Assembly (NCBI GenBank): GCA_027924585.1
Contig: BSBM01001387.1
Span: 1,054,001 to 1,118,000 of the forward strand
Source of the DNA: Larix kaempferi
Lineage: Eukaryota > Streptophyta > Pinopsida > Pinales > Pinaceae
Direction of reading: 5' to 3'
Length of the DNA stretch: 64,000 nt
Under the pieces are notes generated by a model. It had not been told where the DNA came from. It was given only the letters and a program-made list of their open reading frames with translations, and did not search any database. The position numbers were made by a program, and so were the translations under genes. Below, one piece after another: positions 50,921 through 61,710 of the stretch (position 1 is the first letter of the stretch; every line of letters begins with the position of its first letter).

Positions 50921-51673
50921 TTATGTTGTAAAACTATTCATAGTAAATCCACATGCTTTCACAAAACTAGTGACTTTTCTTTTCGTGCTTGTAGCAAGCT
51001 GAACTAACCAAGACTTTTCAAATTTACTCTGCTGTAAATTACATAGTTCTACAACTCTAGGTGAAACATAACTTAAATTTGCACCTGGATCAATCAAAAT
51101 AGAGATTGGTTTATCTTTTAACATACCTTCAATTTTTACCATTGATGTCTGATGGTCTACTTGCCTATTCTCCAATGCTACGCAAATTATGGGCATGCTC
51201 CTTGCTACATCTCCAACCGTAGAATTTTCTTGAACATTGTGAACGTTGTTAAAGGTTTTTCTTCTGACTAAACAGTTTTTAAAGTAATGTGGTTCGCCAA
51301 ATTCCCAACATTTTAAAGGTTCCGTTTGGACAGTGTTTTTATTATAACTAGCAGGTGCTTCTCTTTCTTTCATCATTGTAGGATTTTTTGGATTAAAACC
51401 TTTGAATTTATTTATTTCATAGTTCTGATGATTATTCCCAGAAGTATTATTAAATCTCATGGATTTTCTTTTATGCTCAAAGCTTTCATGTTTTTTGTTT
51501 TTCCAACTTGGTACGTTCTCTCTCTTGTTCTTATTTTGATCATAACATAAATTTTCTTTCCTCATGGCTTCATCCAATGTTTTAAGATCATCATATTCAA
51601 TTCTTTCTTTGTATATTGTTGGTAAACAACTAACGTTGTACTTTAGGTTTTTCATCAACAATATAAGGCACAT
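50921..51673 (-). pseudogene. Gypsy-2 gag C-terminus and aspartic protease (250 codons open)
   Basis: The frame holds a basic Asn/Lys-rich stretch, a degenerate zinc knuckle CWEFGEPHYFKNC (second Cys of C-x2-C lost), and later ISILIDPGANLSYVSPRVVE, the retropepsin-like active-site region. The usual D-S/T-G is D-P-G here, so the enzyme would be inactive. It is the longest intact frame of this relic. Confidence 0.85.
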
Positions 51674-51779
51674 AACGTAACAAACTCATAAATTTACTAC
51701 ACAGTTCCTTCATTGTAAGAGTTCCTAGTTTCAAATCATAAAACTCTTTAGCTTTTTATTCATAATATTGTTTTGACAA

Positions 51780-52060
51780 GTGTTTTCTTTTAAAGTATTT
51801 CTTAAAAATTTGCCCAAGTTAAGTGACGTTCCTTAATGCATTTCACCTTCTTAATATCTTGCCACCAAATGTCGGCCTTTCCCGTTAGATTATAAATGGC
51901 CATCTTTGCTTTTAATTTATTGGAGTAATTGTAAATCTGAAAGTACTTCTTCATTCCTGATAGCCAAGCTTCTACTTCTTCTCTGGTTTCAATCTCACCA
52001 TTGAATATAGGAGGTTTTATCTTCTTAAATTCACTGGAAATCTCTTCATAAGGTTTAATT
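51780..52060 (-). pseudogene. Gypsy-2 gag core
   Basis: The minus-strand frame reads KKIKPPIFNGEIETREEVEA, then WLSGMKKYFQIYNYSNKLKA and WWQDIKK, the Retrotrans_gag pattern of plant Ty3/gypsy elements. A stop follows ANF near 51810. It belongs with the zinc knuckle and protease downstream. Confidence 0.85.
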
Positions 52061-52622
52061 TTCCTACAATACTTATGACCATCACTACTTTCACTAGATT
52101 ATTTGTAATTCTTTTTACTCTGTTTAGGTGAAATTCTACTTGAAGACTCAGTTTCACTATCAGAAAAAAAATTTAACTTCCTTGCCTTGAGTTTATAAGA
52201 TGCAGTCCTCGATGTCTCTTTCTCAGACCCTTTCTTCTCTTATGCTTCTTGATTATGTAATTTTGTTAACAAGACACGGTTTAACTCCTCTTGTGCTTTC
52301 ATATTTCGTTCAGTATCTTTCTCAACACTTTGTATTTCTTCTCTTAAATATTTTTACTGTATTTAACAATTCAGATGGGTTATCATTCATATTCTCGTTT
52401 AGATCCACCCATAGATTATCATCATTTACTTGTTCTCTAGGATGGAATTCTTCTTCAACTAACATTTCAATATCTACCATAGCTCCTGCAAAATCAAGGT
52501 TATACTTCTCTTTTGAATCATAAGAGAGTCAACCATAACACCTAAGTTAGTTTTCTGTTTGTACTTGTGTTCAATGTTGAGCCCTTTAAGCCAAGTGTTG
52601 TAACCATGCCCTGATACCATTA

Positions 52623-54476
52623 TGTCACATACCCCAAATTACCTATATTAATTTTTTTTTAAATATGATAAATAAATAAAATAAAAGCATGTATACTTGC
52701 AAAAGACACAAATACTTTACTTGATTACATACTGGACTCTAAGCCTAGGGTTAGAAGCATGTCAAGGTTCTGTTCTTGAACAAGCATCAATAAGCAGTAT
52801 AAGCAATGCAAGCATCATCAATAAGCATGATTAAACATCATTAAGTATCATTAAGCATTATAAGCAATAGAAGCATCATTAATAGGCATCATTAAACATC
52901 ATTAAGCATCATTAAGCACTATAAGCAATGCAAGCATCATTAAACATCATTAAGCATCAATAATAAGCATGATTAAACATCATTAAGTATCATTAAGCAC
53001 TATAGGCATTACACATTAATAAGCATTATTAATCTCCACATAATTAGTAACCAGAGGGTTTAAAACCTTACCCAAACCCCTTGCGGATTCCCAAAAATTG
53101 ACTATGTAAATTTACGGTTCCGCAACCTTGGCTTCCGCAATTGCGGATGCGGGTTGCGGAACCCCAAACTTTGACCTTTTTACTTTATAGTTTCACAATC
53201 CGCAATCCGCATTGTGGATGCGGGTTGCAGAACCCCAAACTTTACCGATTTAATTTACGGTTCCGAATTCCATAATCCGCATTGCAAATGCAGGTTGCGG
53301 AACCCCAAACTTGACCACTTTACTTTATAGTTCCACAATCCACAATCTGCATTGCAGAACCCCAATTCCGGTTGTTCACAACATGGATCCGCAATCTGAT
53401 TTCTGCAATTAAGGATACAGGATTGTGGAACCCCCTCAACCCAACTGTTTATCATGACAGGTCCGCAATTTGACTTCCGCATTGCGGAACCCCAAATTTT
53501 CTAGGGTTAAACACAGTATTTATGGTTGTGGATTTGGTGAAATCGATGGCTCAGATAGGCCGAATATTAGCTAATGTTTGGGCATTTAAACAACAGATTT
53601 AGGGTTTTCAAAATATATAAGTATCCTTCTAATTCGGTTATGAATTACTCTAATTAAATCTATAAACATAAATGAAATAAACGCCCATATTCTAACAGCA
53701 AAAACGCCTAACCCAGTCGCCCAAGTTATGGGCTCTTAAATATTTAAGCCATTCGGCTTTGTAATAGCTCTGAGAGTACAAACACTTATCTATTTGTCTC
53801 TGTATGAAAAGTATAACAGTTTATTCTGTACTTATCCATATATGAACATCGTTATAGATTAAAACGCCTAATCTGTAAACCTATTTGTGAAGAATCATGT
53901 ACAATATTTGTCTTATAACGATGAGAGGATAAACAAACATTGATGCATGATTGATATAGCTTCTAAATATAAACTGAGACAACTTAATCCTAGTGTTTGA
54001 ATATCTTGCATGCAAGTCCAAAAATGAATATGAACATCTATAGTAATAGGTAATGTACAATAAATCATTATATCATAAGCAAGATATCGATTCTGTTAAT
54101 ATGCATAAGCAAGATCACATGCATGAGTAAGATAAATCGGAAATGCATAGTAAAAACATCATATGAATCATGCATAATCCAAATAATCATTCTTGAGTAA
54201 CATGCATAAGCCAGCTAATAATTTATGGTAACATGCATGTACAGTAAATCATTAGATATCATTTGCAGCAATAGATAGTTCATAAAATAAATAGGCAGAA
54301 CCAGAACTAAGCTATGCAGTCAACAAATAGTTCATAAATGAATGAAATAGAACCAAATATGAGCGATGCAATCATTAGGTATTACTTACAGAAATACATT
54401 TCAGAATAACAACCAGATCCTGAGATAAACAACGCAATCGTTAGGTATTATCTACAATAATAGATGTGTTGTAGTC
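52623..54476 (-). repeat. Gypsy-2 5' LTR and adjoining sequence (outer boundary not resolved)
   Basis: An LTR should start at TGTCACATACCCC (52623), three bases from the primer site. I could not find its other end before the next LTR at 54477. Within it are a simple array of 'aagcatcattaa'-type units (52784-53030) and the approximately 70-bp array at 53090-53500. From 53520 to 54470 I see only AT-rich sequence with 'catgcataagcaagat' repeats. Confidence 0.5.
53090..53500. repeat. Tandem array, about 70-bp units with a GC-rich core
   Basis: Units start near 53116, 53190, 53260 and 53330. Each has 'ttccgcaatccgcattg', 'ggatgcgggttgcggaaccc' and 'caaactttgacc...actttatag'. The core is partly self-complementary (GGATTGCGGA/TCCGCAATCC). 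CpG to TpG changes distinguish the units. Confidence 0.8.
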
Positions 54477-54651
54477 TCGCGGGTCACGAGGTTACCAGAG
54501 ATACATTATATATTATAAACAAGCATGCACAATGATTCATATACAAGAGACAAGAGATCAATAGAGAGAGACAAGCACAAGCCTTTATTACCGGCAAGAG
54601 TAGAATGCTACATAGAACAGGTCATCGTTAACCAGTACACTGGCTCAACAA

Positions 54652-54695
<44 letters not shown>

Positions 54696-54830
54696 TACAT
54701 TCAGTTATATAACTATATTGTCGGAGCAACCGACCGACATGGATCGACTAGTCGACACAACTTGTCGACTTACATTGCAAATGGTCGGGCAGAGAGCCTA
54801 GTCGACAGGCCGACCTAGGATCCTCCAACA
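54477..54830 (-). repeat. Element G 3' LTR (354 bp) with (TA)n
   Basis: Minus-strand TGTTGGAGGATCC to ACTACAACA. It contains a perfect (TA)n run at 54654-54692 and repeated 'gtcgac' words. The partner LTR is not in the window, so the outer boundary rests on inverted TGTTG/CAACA ends. Confidence 0.65.
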
Positions 54831-54984
54831 TCTCCCCCACCTCAAAATATTTCTTCGTCCTGAAGAAGTGAGGAGATGTAAAATAACTGAAGAAAATATG
54901 GATGACTGTGCAAAATTGATAGATGTAGCTGGTACTATTATTCATGACTGGAACTGGTTGCTGCTTGTTGTTGGACACAGACCT

Positions 54985-57257
54985 TAACAATTGCTTTAGT
55001 CGAGACAGATAGGTGGTGTTGAAAATCCTCCCAATGGCGCAATGAGTTTTGGATGTCAATGGTAAGTGTTGTCAGGCCCGATAAGTCAACCATCTGTTCC
55101 TGTGTTGTCTTGCCCTGCAGATGAATTAAGTCGGGACCAAATAGCTCAATTTTCTCATTGGCAACTATAAGCAGGGCTTGGAGATGTGGTCAGAGTTATT
55201 CCACTTTGAAAACGTTATTTCAGGCCTGGCTCAGCCACTGCTCCTCACTTTTTTCTAACTTCTCCAATTTCTTATTTTCTATCACAATTTGATCTTCAAT
55301 AGTTCGGCCCATGGTGTCGTCAACTACTCGTCGTTGCTAATGAAGATTATCAATTAGGTCGTGCGTTGCCCGCACTTCTGTGAATACATTGCCATAATGT
55401 GTGTACCAATTGCGAAGAAAATCGATGACTGTAGTTGCTTGGTAATTGTACTGGCTGAGCTGATCATATGATGAGTTAAATGCTTCATATTGTGCAGACA
55501 TCAAAGATGCTGTTACTGTGGCATGTTCCTGTCGGTCCCTGGTGAGCTCCTAGTGCAATTTCGACATGACAGTTTGGAACAATTGGAAAGCTTTATCAAG
55601 TGTGCTAGTCGTGTCAGAGCTGACTGGAAGAGGAATGACTTGTTGCGCTAAGTCTTAACACTTAGCTAAAAATACATTTTGGTCCTCCTCTAACTGGTGA
55701 ATGCGGTCTTTGGCTTCTAGTCATCCATGTCGTTGTTCTCTATTAATTGCATCAGCCAGTAAGTCGAGCTTTCCTTGTGTTGCTTATTGTGGCTTGTATG
55801 TCGAGATGGGCCCGAATTGATCGAGATGTACAGATAAGCGACCCAATTGAGAGATATGATCCAGATGTTGTTGTTGTTGTTGAAGGTCTTTATCTTGGCA
55901 CCGTTTTTCTTTACGTTGCTTCTTCTTGGACTTTCCCTGAGATTTTAGAGGCTCTAATTGTTGTTCCGAGTCTTTTCATGTCCTGGCTACTTTGGCTAGA
56001 TTTTCTGCCTCTACTTGTACTTTGGCAATGGTTTGTTCTGCTTGTATGGAGCTGCTTAGTATTGTTGTTGTGTTCATCGGGAGTATTTTCGCGGCTACTG
56101 CTTGATTCTCTTGTTCTGCTGGCTCGACTGCTGCTTCAATGGTTTGTGCTGTTGGTTCAGCTGCTGCTTCAGAAACTTCTTGAACTGATGTTTCTTGTTC
56201 TTGAATTCGTCAGATGTTGTAGTGGTTCCGTCAGCAGGGGTAGGGGACGACATATTAATAACTGGTGTGTCTTGGACTCGGGGAGGAGGGATTGGAAGGG
56301 AGCTTCCAGACGGTTCCAGACTGACGACATAGACAAGACTTCTGATATTAATGGTTCGATTGAATCCAAGATTTCAAGATCTAGGGACTGCACCGGTGGA
56401 TTAACGACAGGTCAGGGATGTCAATGGGCTTCCACCGACGGGTTGACTGGAAAAGGGATAAACTTTGAGGTTTCTTGGGCAATAATCAGACTATTGGGGT
56501 CAATATTACGTTGAATATGAGTATGAAACATACCAATTACTTGTGGTGCTGAAGTATCCAGAGAGTTCAATAGTTTAGTTAGGTTAGCACCAGGAGGGGC
56601 GAAATCAATCGGTGGGCTATTATCGATGAAGATAGGTTTCTTGGTCACTAAGTCTCGCCATTGTGGAAAGATAGCGGGAAGTTGAGATATGAACTGAGTA
56701 AAGTCGTGATCGGTTGGAAACGTTTGGCGAAGGGGAAGAGGAAAGGATTGTACAATATTTGAAATTTGAGGTGTTGCTGAAGGTGCAAGTGGAGTACTTA
56801 CCAAAGGTGTAGAGAAAACAATGTCCTTCGTCACAATGGTTGAAGGCATTGGAGGTGAACTTACGGTCAAGTCGATAGAATGATCGATCATAAGCTGAAC
56901 TTTCTTTTTGGGTTGTGGTTGGCTACGAGCCTGCTCAGCTTCCAAAAATCTCTTGAACTACTCGTCGATTGGTACTTTGTTCTTAGCTGCATCTTCTAGA
57001 ATTTTTGTTGCACTGTCGAACAGTTCAATTTCGACTTCCTTTGTCGGCTCCTAGATGATCATTTTTCTTTTTCCCTTCCCATGTAGTTGTACATTCCTTG
57101 CTTGTCGAGCTTCTGATAACTTGTCGGCCATCTGTTGAATGTTGTCGCTCTTCAAACCATATTCTGGGTTGTCGGACTGAGTTTCTTCATCTGATTGTTC
57201 GGCTATATCCGGAGGGTCTTGATGAGGTGTAAGAGTAAGTGCTAGAGGTTGTGGCAC
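54985..57257 (-). pseudogene. Element G protein, C-terminal portion (Glu/Gln/Ala-rich, coiled-coil-like)
   Basis: Read from 57257: PQPLALTLTPHQDPPDIAEQ, an acidic segment, KRKMII; then EQARSQPQPKKKVQLMIDHS, a Pro/Ser/Thr-rich stretch, FTQFISQLPAIFPQWRDLV. Next comes AAEPTAQTIEAAVEPAEQEN, a basic cluster KSKKKQRKEKR (about 55911-55942), a Gln run (about 55867-55881), and heptad-like IHQLEEDQNVFLAK and NKKLEKLEKSEEQW. Stops are mostly TGA or TAA at positions compatible with CGA or CAA decay. The plus-strand 255-codon frame at 55747-56514 is its shadow. Function is unknown; a Gag-like or structural role is only a guess. Confidence 0.55.
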
Positions 57258-57496
57258 TAGAACAGTAAAATACTGTTTTTACGGGAAAACCCAATGTAAG
57301 TAACGTAAGTGGTCCATAAATGGATCAATAGTAATGTAAAAATGTATTGTATGATAGATGATTAATAGTTACATAGGTTTGGGCTTTATATAAGCCCGTC
57401 ATGCACCTTTTCGTAAAAGGGCATGACTATTGACTTTAGATAGTCTTTAATTATAATAAATTAATATTAATATTAATTTATTATTTTATTGTTACA
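57258..57496 (-). repeat. Element F 3' LTR (239 bp)
   Basis: Minus-strand start TGTAACAATAAAAT. A TATA box TTATATAAAG (minus) lies in the self-complementary GGGCTTTATATAAGCCC at about 57381-57397. Confidence 0.88.
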
Positions 57497-57582
57497 TTGC
57501 CTCTCTCTTAGAAAGGCTTTGTCCTCAAAGCCTTATAATTTTTATGTATTGCTTTTTGTGGTGTTGTAGTTGACGACACATG

Positions 57583-58695
57583 TCAATATGAACTTTTAAG
57601 CGTCGAGCATAACTTCTGATATGTGGAGGGATCAATCCATCCCAAGTTGATTTGTCGATGATTGTTGGGATTCCGTACTGATATGTCATCGAGAGTTTTG
57701 ATCACCTTAGTACCTTTATCTTCCGACATTTCCACCTTTTTAGGGTGTTGGTTTTCATGGTTGGGGTGTCGATAGGGAGTTTTCACACTGTAAATTTCTT
57801 TTACGAAAGTCGTCTTTTGATCACTACTTTGAGTTGGAAGTTGTATTTTCATCCTTTGAGGTTTTAAGGTTTCGTCTTGTATTTTTTCCAACTTTTTCTC
57901 TAACTGTATCTTATCCTTTTGAAACTTCTTAATCACTTCTACTTGTGATGTCCTAACTTCTTCCGAATTCTTAAGTTGTTCTTTAAGATCCTCGTTATGA
58001 CTTTTGATGCAACTATTTTCTTCCTGCTTGTCTAGAAGTTTCCCTTCAATGTCTTTCGTAGATTGTTCTATCTTTCGGCTATTTTTCAATTTCTTAATTT
58101 TTGTGACTAGTATCTTGTTATGATTTCTTAGTCTGAAAATTTCTTCAGCATTGTTGGATAATGCTTTATTATTCTTTGCGATCTCCAATTTGTGTGCCTT
58201 TTTAGAGTCGTCGTTTTGTGTTTGAAGATCTTGTATCTGTTGTCAACATTGGTCGACCTTTGATTCTTGATCTCCTAATTTATGCTGTATCTTCTTCAGG
58301 TCTTCATCCTTGTCATTAAGGATCTTGTTCAAGTGTTTTATTTTTGCTTCGTATTTAATTATTTAATTCTTTATATCTTGATCTTCTAGCCTCTGATTGA
58401 GTTCATTTTCGGCTCTTAATTCATCAATTTGAACATACAATTTTTCTATATGACTTTCCTGGTCGGGGATTTTTTGTTCATCGAATTTTTCTTATAGCTT
58501 ACGTATTGCAATTACTACTTCAAATTTTGTATTCCTGTCGTGTAAATCTTCATTGTCTCTTTGATAGCGCTTTAACTTGGCTTCTAATTTCTCTATGTGT
58601 AGTCGCAAACCGACTTCCATGGTCTCTGATTTCTTCGACGTTAGATGCTTGTTCTGGACTATAAATGGTCTTTCTGCTTGTTCTGGACTATACAT
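57583..58695 (-). pseudogene. Element F coiled-coil protein (370 codons, three in-frame stops)
   Basis: Start ATG at 58695 (MYSPEQAERPFIVQNKHLTS), end TAG-side stop at 57583. One continuous frame shows heptad-rich segments LHIEKLEAKLKRYQRDNEDL, IEKLYVQIDELRAENELN, LNKILNDKDEDLKKIQHKLG, NHNKILVTKIKKLKNSR and IQLEKKLEKIQDETLK. A basic/polar region and the tail INLGWIDPSTYQKLCSTLKS follow. Internal stops fall near 58492, 58363 and 58243, each explicable by one transition. No zinc knuckle, protease or RT. It is probably a capsid-like or accessory protein of a retroelement, or a captured coiled-coil host gene; the sequence does not decide. Confidence 0.7.
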
Positions 58696-59151
58696 GGTCT
58701 TTAATTGGTCTTCGATTTATTCGACAAGGATGGATTAAAAAGATGTAATAATTCCTAATATGTCTATCTTGGAAAGAACTTTCCTTGACCCCTTTTTTAT
58801 TAGGTCAATTAACTTCTTTTTTTCTTCCACAAATAATTATTATTTTAATAAAATAATAATTTTTCTTTTAATATAATAATAATTATTAATTAATTAATAA
58901 TATTATTATATTTATTAATGTTTTATAAACTATATATATATATATATATATAGTTTGTTTGTTTGTTTGTTTGTTTTTTTGGTTTTTTTTCTTCAGAAAA
59001 CTAATTTTTTTGTTGGATTACGTTCAAGCCTTTGAGATAATAATAATATGTATTATTATTACTATAGTTATATAATAACTAAACTCATCCTAATTAAGAT
59101 ATGAGTTGTTATAAATAATGGTTTCTTTATAAAACTAAGGCTGGTTTTATA

Positions 59152-59214
59152 AAACCACGAGATGGTTTTATAAAACCAAGGCAATATGTGGTTTTATAAA
59201 ACCAAGGTTGGTTA
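59152..59214. repeat. Three copies of the perfect palindrome TGGTTTTATAAAACCA
   Basis: At 59152-59167, 59173-59188 and 59199-59214, spacing 21 and 26 bp, with a degenerate fourth copy near 59119. They lie in the element F leader between primer site and ORF, in an AT-rich tract that also has (TA)n at 58930-58952 and (GTTT)n at 58953-58975. Confidence 0.9.
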
Positions 59215-59446
59215 AATAAAACCTATATTTTTTTTTTTTTTATTCTTCTCTTTTTTTATGCGGTCTTTTTTCTTGTTCTCTCTCTTTTTTTAACTTCTCT
59301 TTTATTCCTTTTTTTTCTCTCTTTTAATAATTTTTTTTCTTCTTCAATAAGGATGGCTAAAAGCCTAATGTAAGGTTAAAAACCTAAATCTCAAAGAAAC
59401 TTTGACAATTTGGCCACAAGCCGGAATCAACAAGCTCTGATACCAC

Positions 59447-59685
59447 TGAAGTAGTAAAATACTATTTTTACGGGAAAACCCAATGTAAGTAACGTAAGTG
59501 GTCCATAAATGGATCAATAGTAATGTAAAAATGTATTGTATGATAGATGATTAATAGTTACATATGTTTGCGCTTTATATAAGCCCGTCATGCACCTTTT
59601 CGTAAAAGGGCATGACTATTGACTTTAGATAGTCTTTAATTATAATAAATTAATATTAATATTAATTTATTATTTTATTGTTACA
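59447..59685 (-). repeat. Element F 5' LTR (239 bp)
   Basis: Pairs with 57258-57496. It starts TGAAGTAGTAAAATAC on the plus strand, directly right of the primer site. Confidence 0.88.
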
Positions 59686-59690
59686 TGCGC

Positions 59691-61105
59691 GGCCGTAGGT
59701 TCAACTTCAAATGCAAAGTTGTTCATATATAGACGGCTTTCATACTCTTCCTCTTTTTTCTGCATCTGTTAGATGTTCGACTATGGGAACGCTGACCTCT
59801 CGTGCCTTAGCAGGAATTATCAGTTTTGTGTTGGATTGCTTGCTGAGCTCGTTGAATATTTCGTCGACCGAAGGGTAATAGTCGAGAGCTTGTGCGGCTC
59901 CAGCTACGCCCTGCAGGTGTCAAACCGATGTGTGATCCAATGCAAGTTGGATATGCGCCAACGGAAGCAGAATTTGTCGAACATTTTGGGGTACTCTCCA
60001 TTTGGTCGACTGAATTTTTAGGTTTTGGAACCAAAGTTATAGCCAAATCTTCACTGTTGAGGGACCTAGTCGACTTCCTCCATCTGAAAAACACCGAAAA
60101 TTTTGCATTAACACAGGTCTTTCTTGAGCAAAGTCTTTATTTCCTGATGGTCTGAAATGCTTCATGGAAATCCAGATAATTAAAGATGAGTACCGAATGG
60201 CCCCTCCATCATCTTAACACTTGAAGCATATCGTCTGGATAATGTTGGCTAAGTAGTCGACCCAGTTGTATATTTTTCCGTTTGCTGCCATGTTTAACAC
60301 AGCCTCTAGCATTTCAATTTTTAAATCCAAACTGCGACCGGAACTTGACAAAGCGGTCGAAACAATTCGGGAAATTATCTTATAATTTTCATATTTGATC
60401 TGGCTTACTACTAACCCTCGAGAATTTTTTCCAGATGGGTGCTCTGTAAATTCTTTAATCAGTTCTGGCTTCTGTTGAAAGGGTTCATCTGCACCTTTAT
60501 TTGACAACCCTGTAATCCTGTGGAGAAGCGCACCATTTATTTCGAACGGAGTATCAAAATAAAATTTTCGATCGTGATATCTGCTAACTATGAATTGGGC
60601 AATAATATCCTTAATTCCGCCAAACAGTTCAAGCAGAGGTGCTTGCATGTAATGTAGAACTGTAGCAATCCGCAGTCTTTGGGCTTCATCTCTCCAAAGG
60701 CCTTCTGCATCCTTTCACCAAGTTAGAATGTCTTTCCAAGTTCTTCGCCAATGTGACTCCGGTACTTTAGCTTTTCGAACCTGTTGCAAGCGGGTTTCCA
60801 ATGAAGATTGGGCTTTCTCCAACTCACGGACTTTGGCTGCAACTAAACAAGTTGTTGTCTGAACTCTCTTGGGCGCCATGGCTTCTATGCAATTCTCAGG
60901 ATCGCGGAGGTTTTCTGGTATTTTTGAAGTCTGGTTCTCAAGTTCTTGGCAGAAGAGTATCCAGGAATCCTCGATATCGGGGTTTAAAGAGGACGAACTT
61001 GGCACGTGTGACTGCGAAGTAGATGGCTGTATTAAAGACTGATTTGATGACGGAGTTAATTTTGATTGACAAGCTATCCGTGCCTCATCAAGTGCATGTC
61101 GGTTT
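59691..61105 (-). pseudogene. Element G protein, N-terminal portion in window
   Basis: The frame is open from 61105, where Copia-3 interrupts it: HALDEARIACQSKLTPSSNQ, SSSSLNPDIEDSWILFCQEL, MAPKRVQTTTCLVAAKVREL, EKAQSSLETRLQQVRKAK. A TGA lies near 60714, then WRDEAQRLRIATVLHYMQAP, FYFDTPFEINGALLHRITGL and LSSSGRSLDLKIEMLEAVLN. After a TAA near 60212 a decayed stretch has frame breaks; it ends FAFEVEPTA at the F junction. The FEINGALLHRITGLSN region looks like a folded domain, but I cannot name it. It resembles the unnamed N-terminal ORFs of large plant LTR elements. Confidence 0.55.
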
Positions 61106-61710
61106 TGTTGAAATATTGTAACTTCAAAGAATATTATATTTGTACTTTATTATTCCGGAGATGTTTCATTCCTCCATGGAGATCTTATTGTATATCCGGA
61201 GATGTTTATTCCTCCGTCAGAATGTGGTAACTTGGGTTATTAGACTTCCCTAGTGGGGGTCGGCCCTGTATGTGTTATGTGGGTCAAAGGGTTGTTAGAC
61301 CACCCTAGAGGGGTTGGCCTAGTCAGTTGTAGTGGGGTGTTTAACCCAGTGGTAAAGTTGGGGCCGACCTAGTTAATATAAAGTACAAGTCGGAGATGTG
61401 TATAAATAGAGGAGGTGTGCTCCTCATTTGACACACTTCCCTCACTCAGAATGTAGCGCACTTGTGGAGGAGAGGTATGCTATCGTGGAGGAGGAGATCA
61501 TGTCTTTGGTTTGCATCTTTGTATATTTCTGGTCATCTATATTGAGGAAGCTTTGCTGGGTTTTCTACCCCATGAGGGTTTCCCAGGATAAATCTGTGTC
61601 TCTTGTATTTTTGTTGTGCTTGTTGTTTCTTCAGTGATCCTGTATATGCTATTATTGTGAAATGGAATGTAATGTTGTTATTTTCTATCTTAGCATATTA
61701 AATCTTAACA
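61106..61710 (+). repeat. Copia-3 5' LTR (605 bp)
   Basis: Inverse complement of the Copia-1 and Copia-4 LTRs, with scattered substitutions. It shares 'cctccgtcagaatgtggtaa', 'cccatgagggtttcccagg' and the terminal CTTAACA. Confidence 0.92.

Larger units (their letters stand above)
50285..52620 (-). mobile_element. Gypsy-2: minus-strand Ty3/gypsy gag-protease-RT relic
   Basis: The primer site TGGTATCAGGGCATGG (minus, 52604-52619) is followed by gag, protease and the start of RT. The element is cut at about 50285, just after the RT words DYRQLNKM and YPLPQIDDF, where it meets the LINE 3' end. RT catalytic core, RNase H and integrase are absent. Frameshifts occur throughout. Confidence 0.85.
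57258..59685 (-). mobile_element. Element F: compact non-autonomous LTR element (2,428 bp) encoding a coiled-coil protein
   Basis: The LTRs are equal in length, 239 bp each (57258-57496 and 59447-59685), and nearly identical, with three substitutions outside the first seven bases. The primer site TGGTATCAGAGC lies at 59434-59445 (minus), one base from the 5' LTR. A minus-strand purine run AAGAGAGAGG adjoins the 3' LTR. The only ORF is the coiled-coil frame at 57583-58695. Flanks are ggcac and tgcgc, a degenerate 5-bp duplication at best, but removing F plus five bases keeps the G frame open. The left terminal TG is mutated. Confidence 0.82.
54477..61105 (-). mobile_element. Element G: large minus-strand LTR element with a coiled-coil-like ORF (interrupted by F; 5' part outside window)
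   Basis: The 3' LTR is at 54477-54830 (TGTTG...CAACA), next to a minus-strand purine run GAGGTGGGGGAGA. A single long minus-strand reading frame, with a few stops, fills the interior from 61105 down to about 54985. It is broken by element F (57258-59685) and truncated at 61105 by Copia-3. No gag knuckle, protease, RT or integrase motif was found. The 5' LTR and primer site must lie right of Copia-3, beyond the window. I do not recognise the protein. Confidence 0.65.

Noticed and set aside
55747-56514. 255-codon plus-strand frame rich in Leu/Val, membrane-protein-like
   Set aside because: It is antisense to the Glu/Gln-rich element G frame, whose codons read as Leu/Val on the other strand. 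No start context or family match.
61428-61637. 69-codon plus-strand frame in the Copia-3 LTR
   Set aside because: Lies in the R/U5 part of the LTR; not kept open in the other LTR copies.
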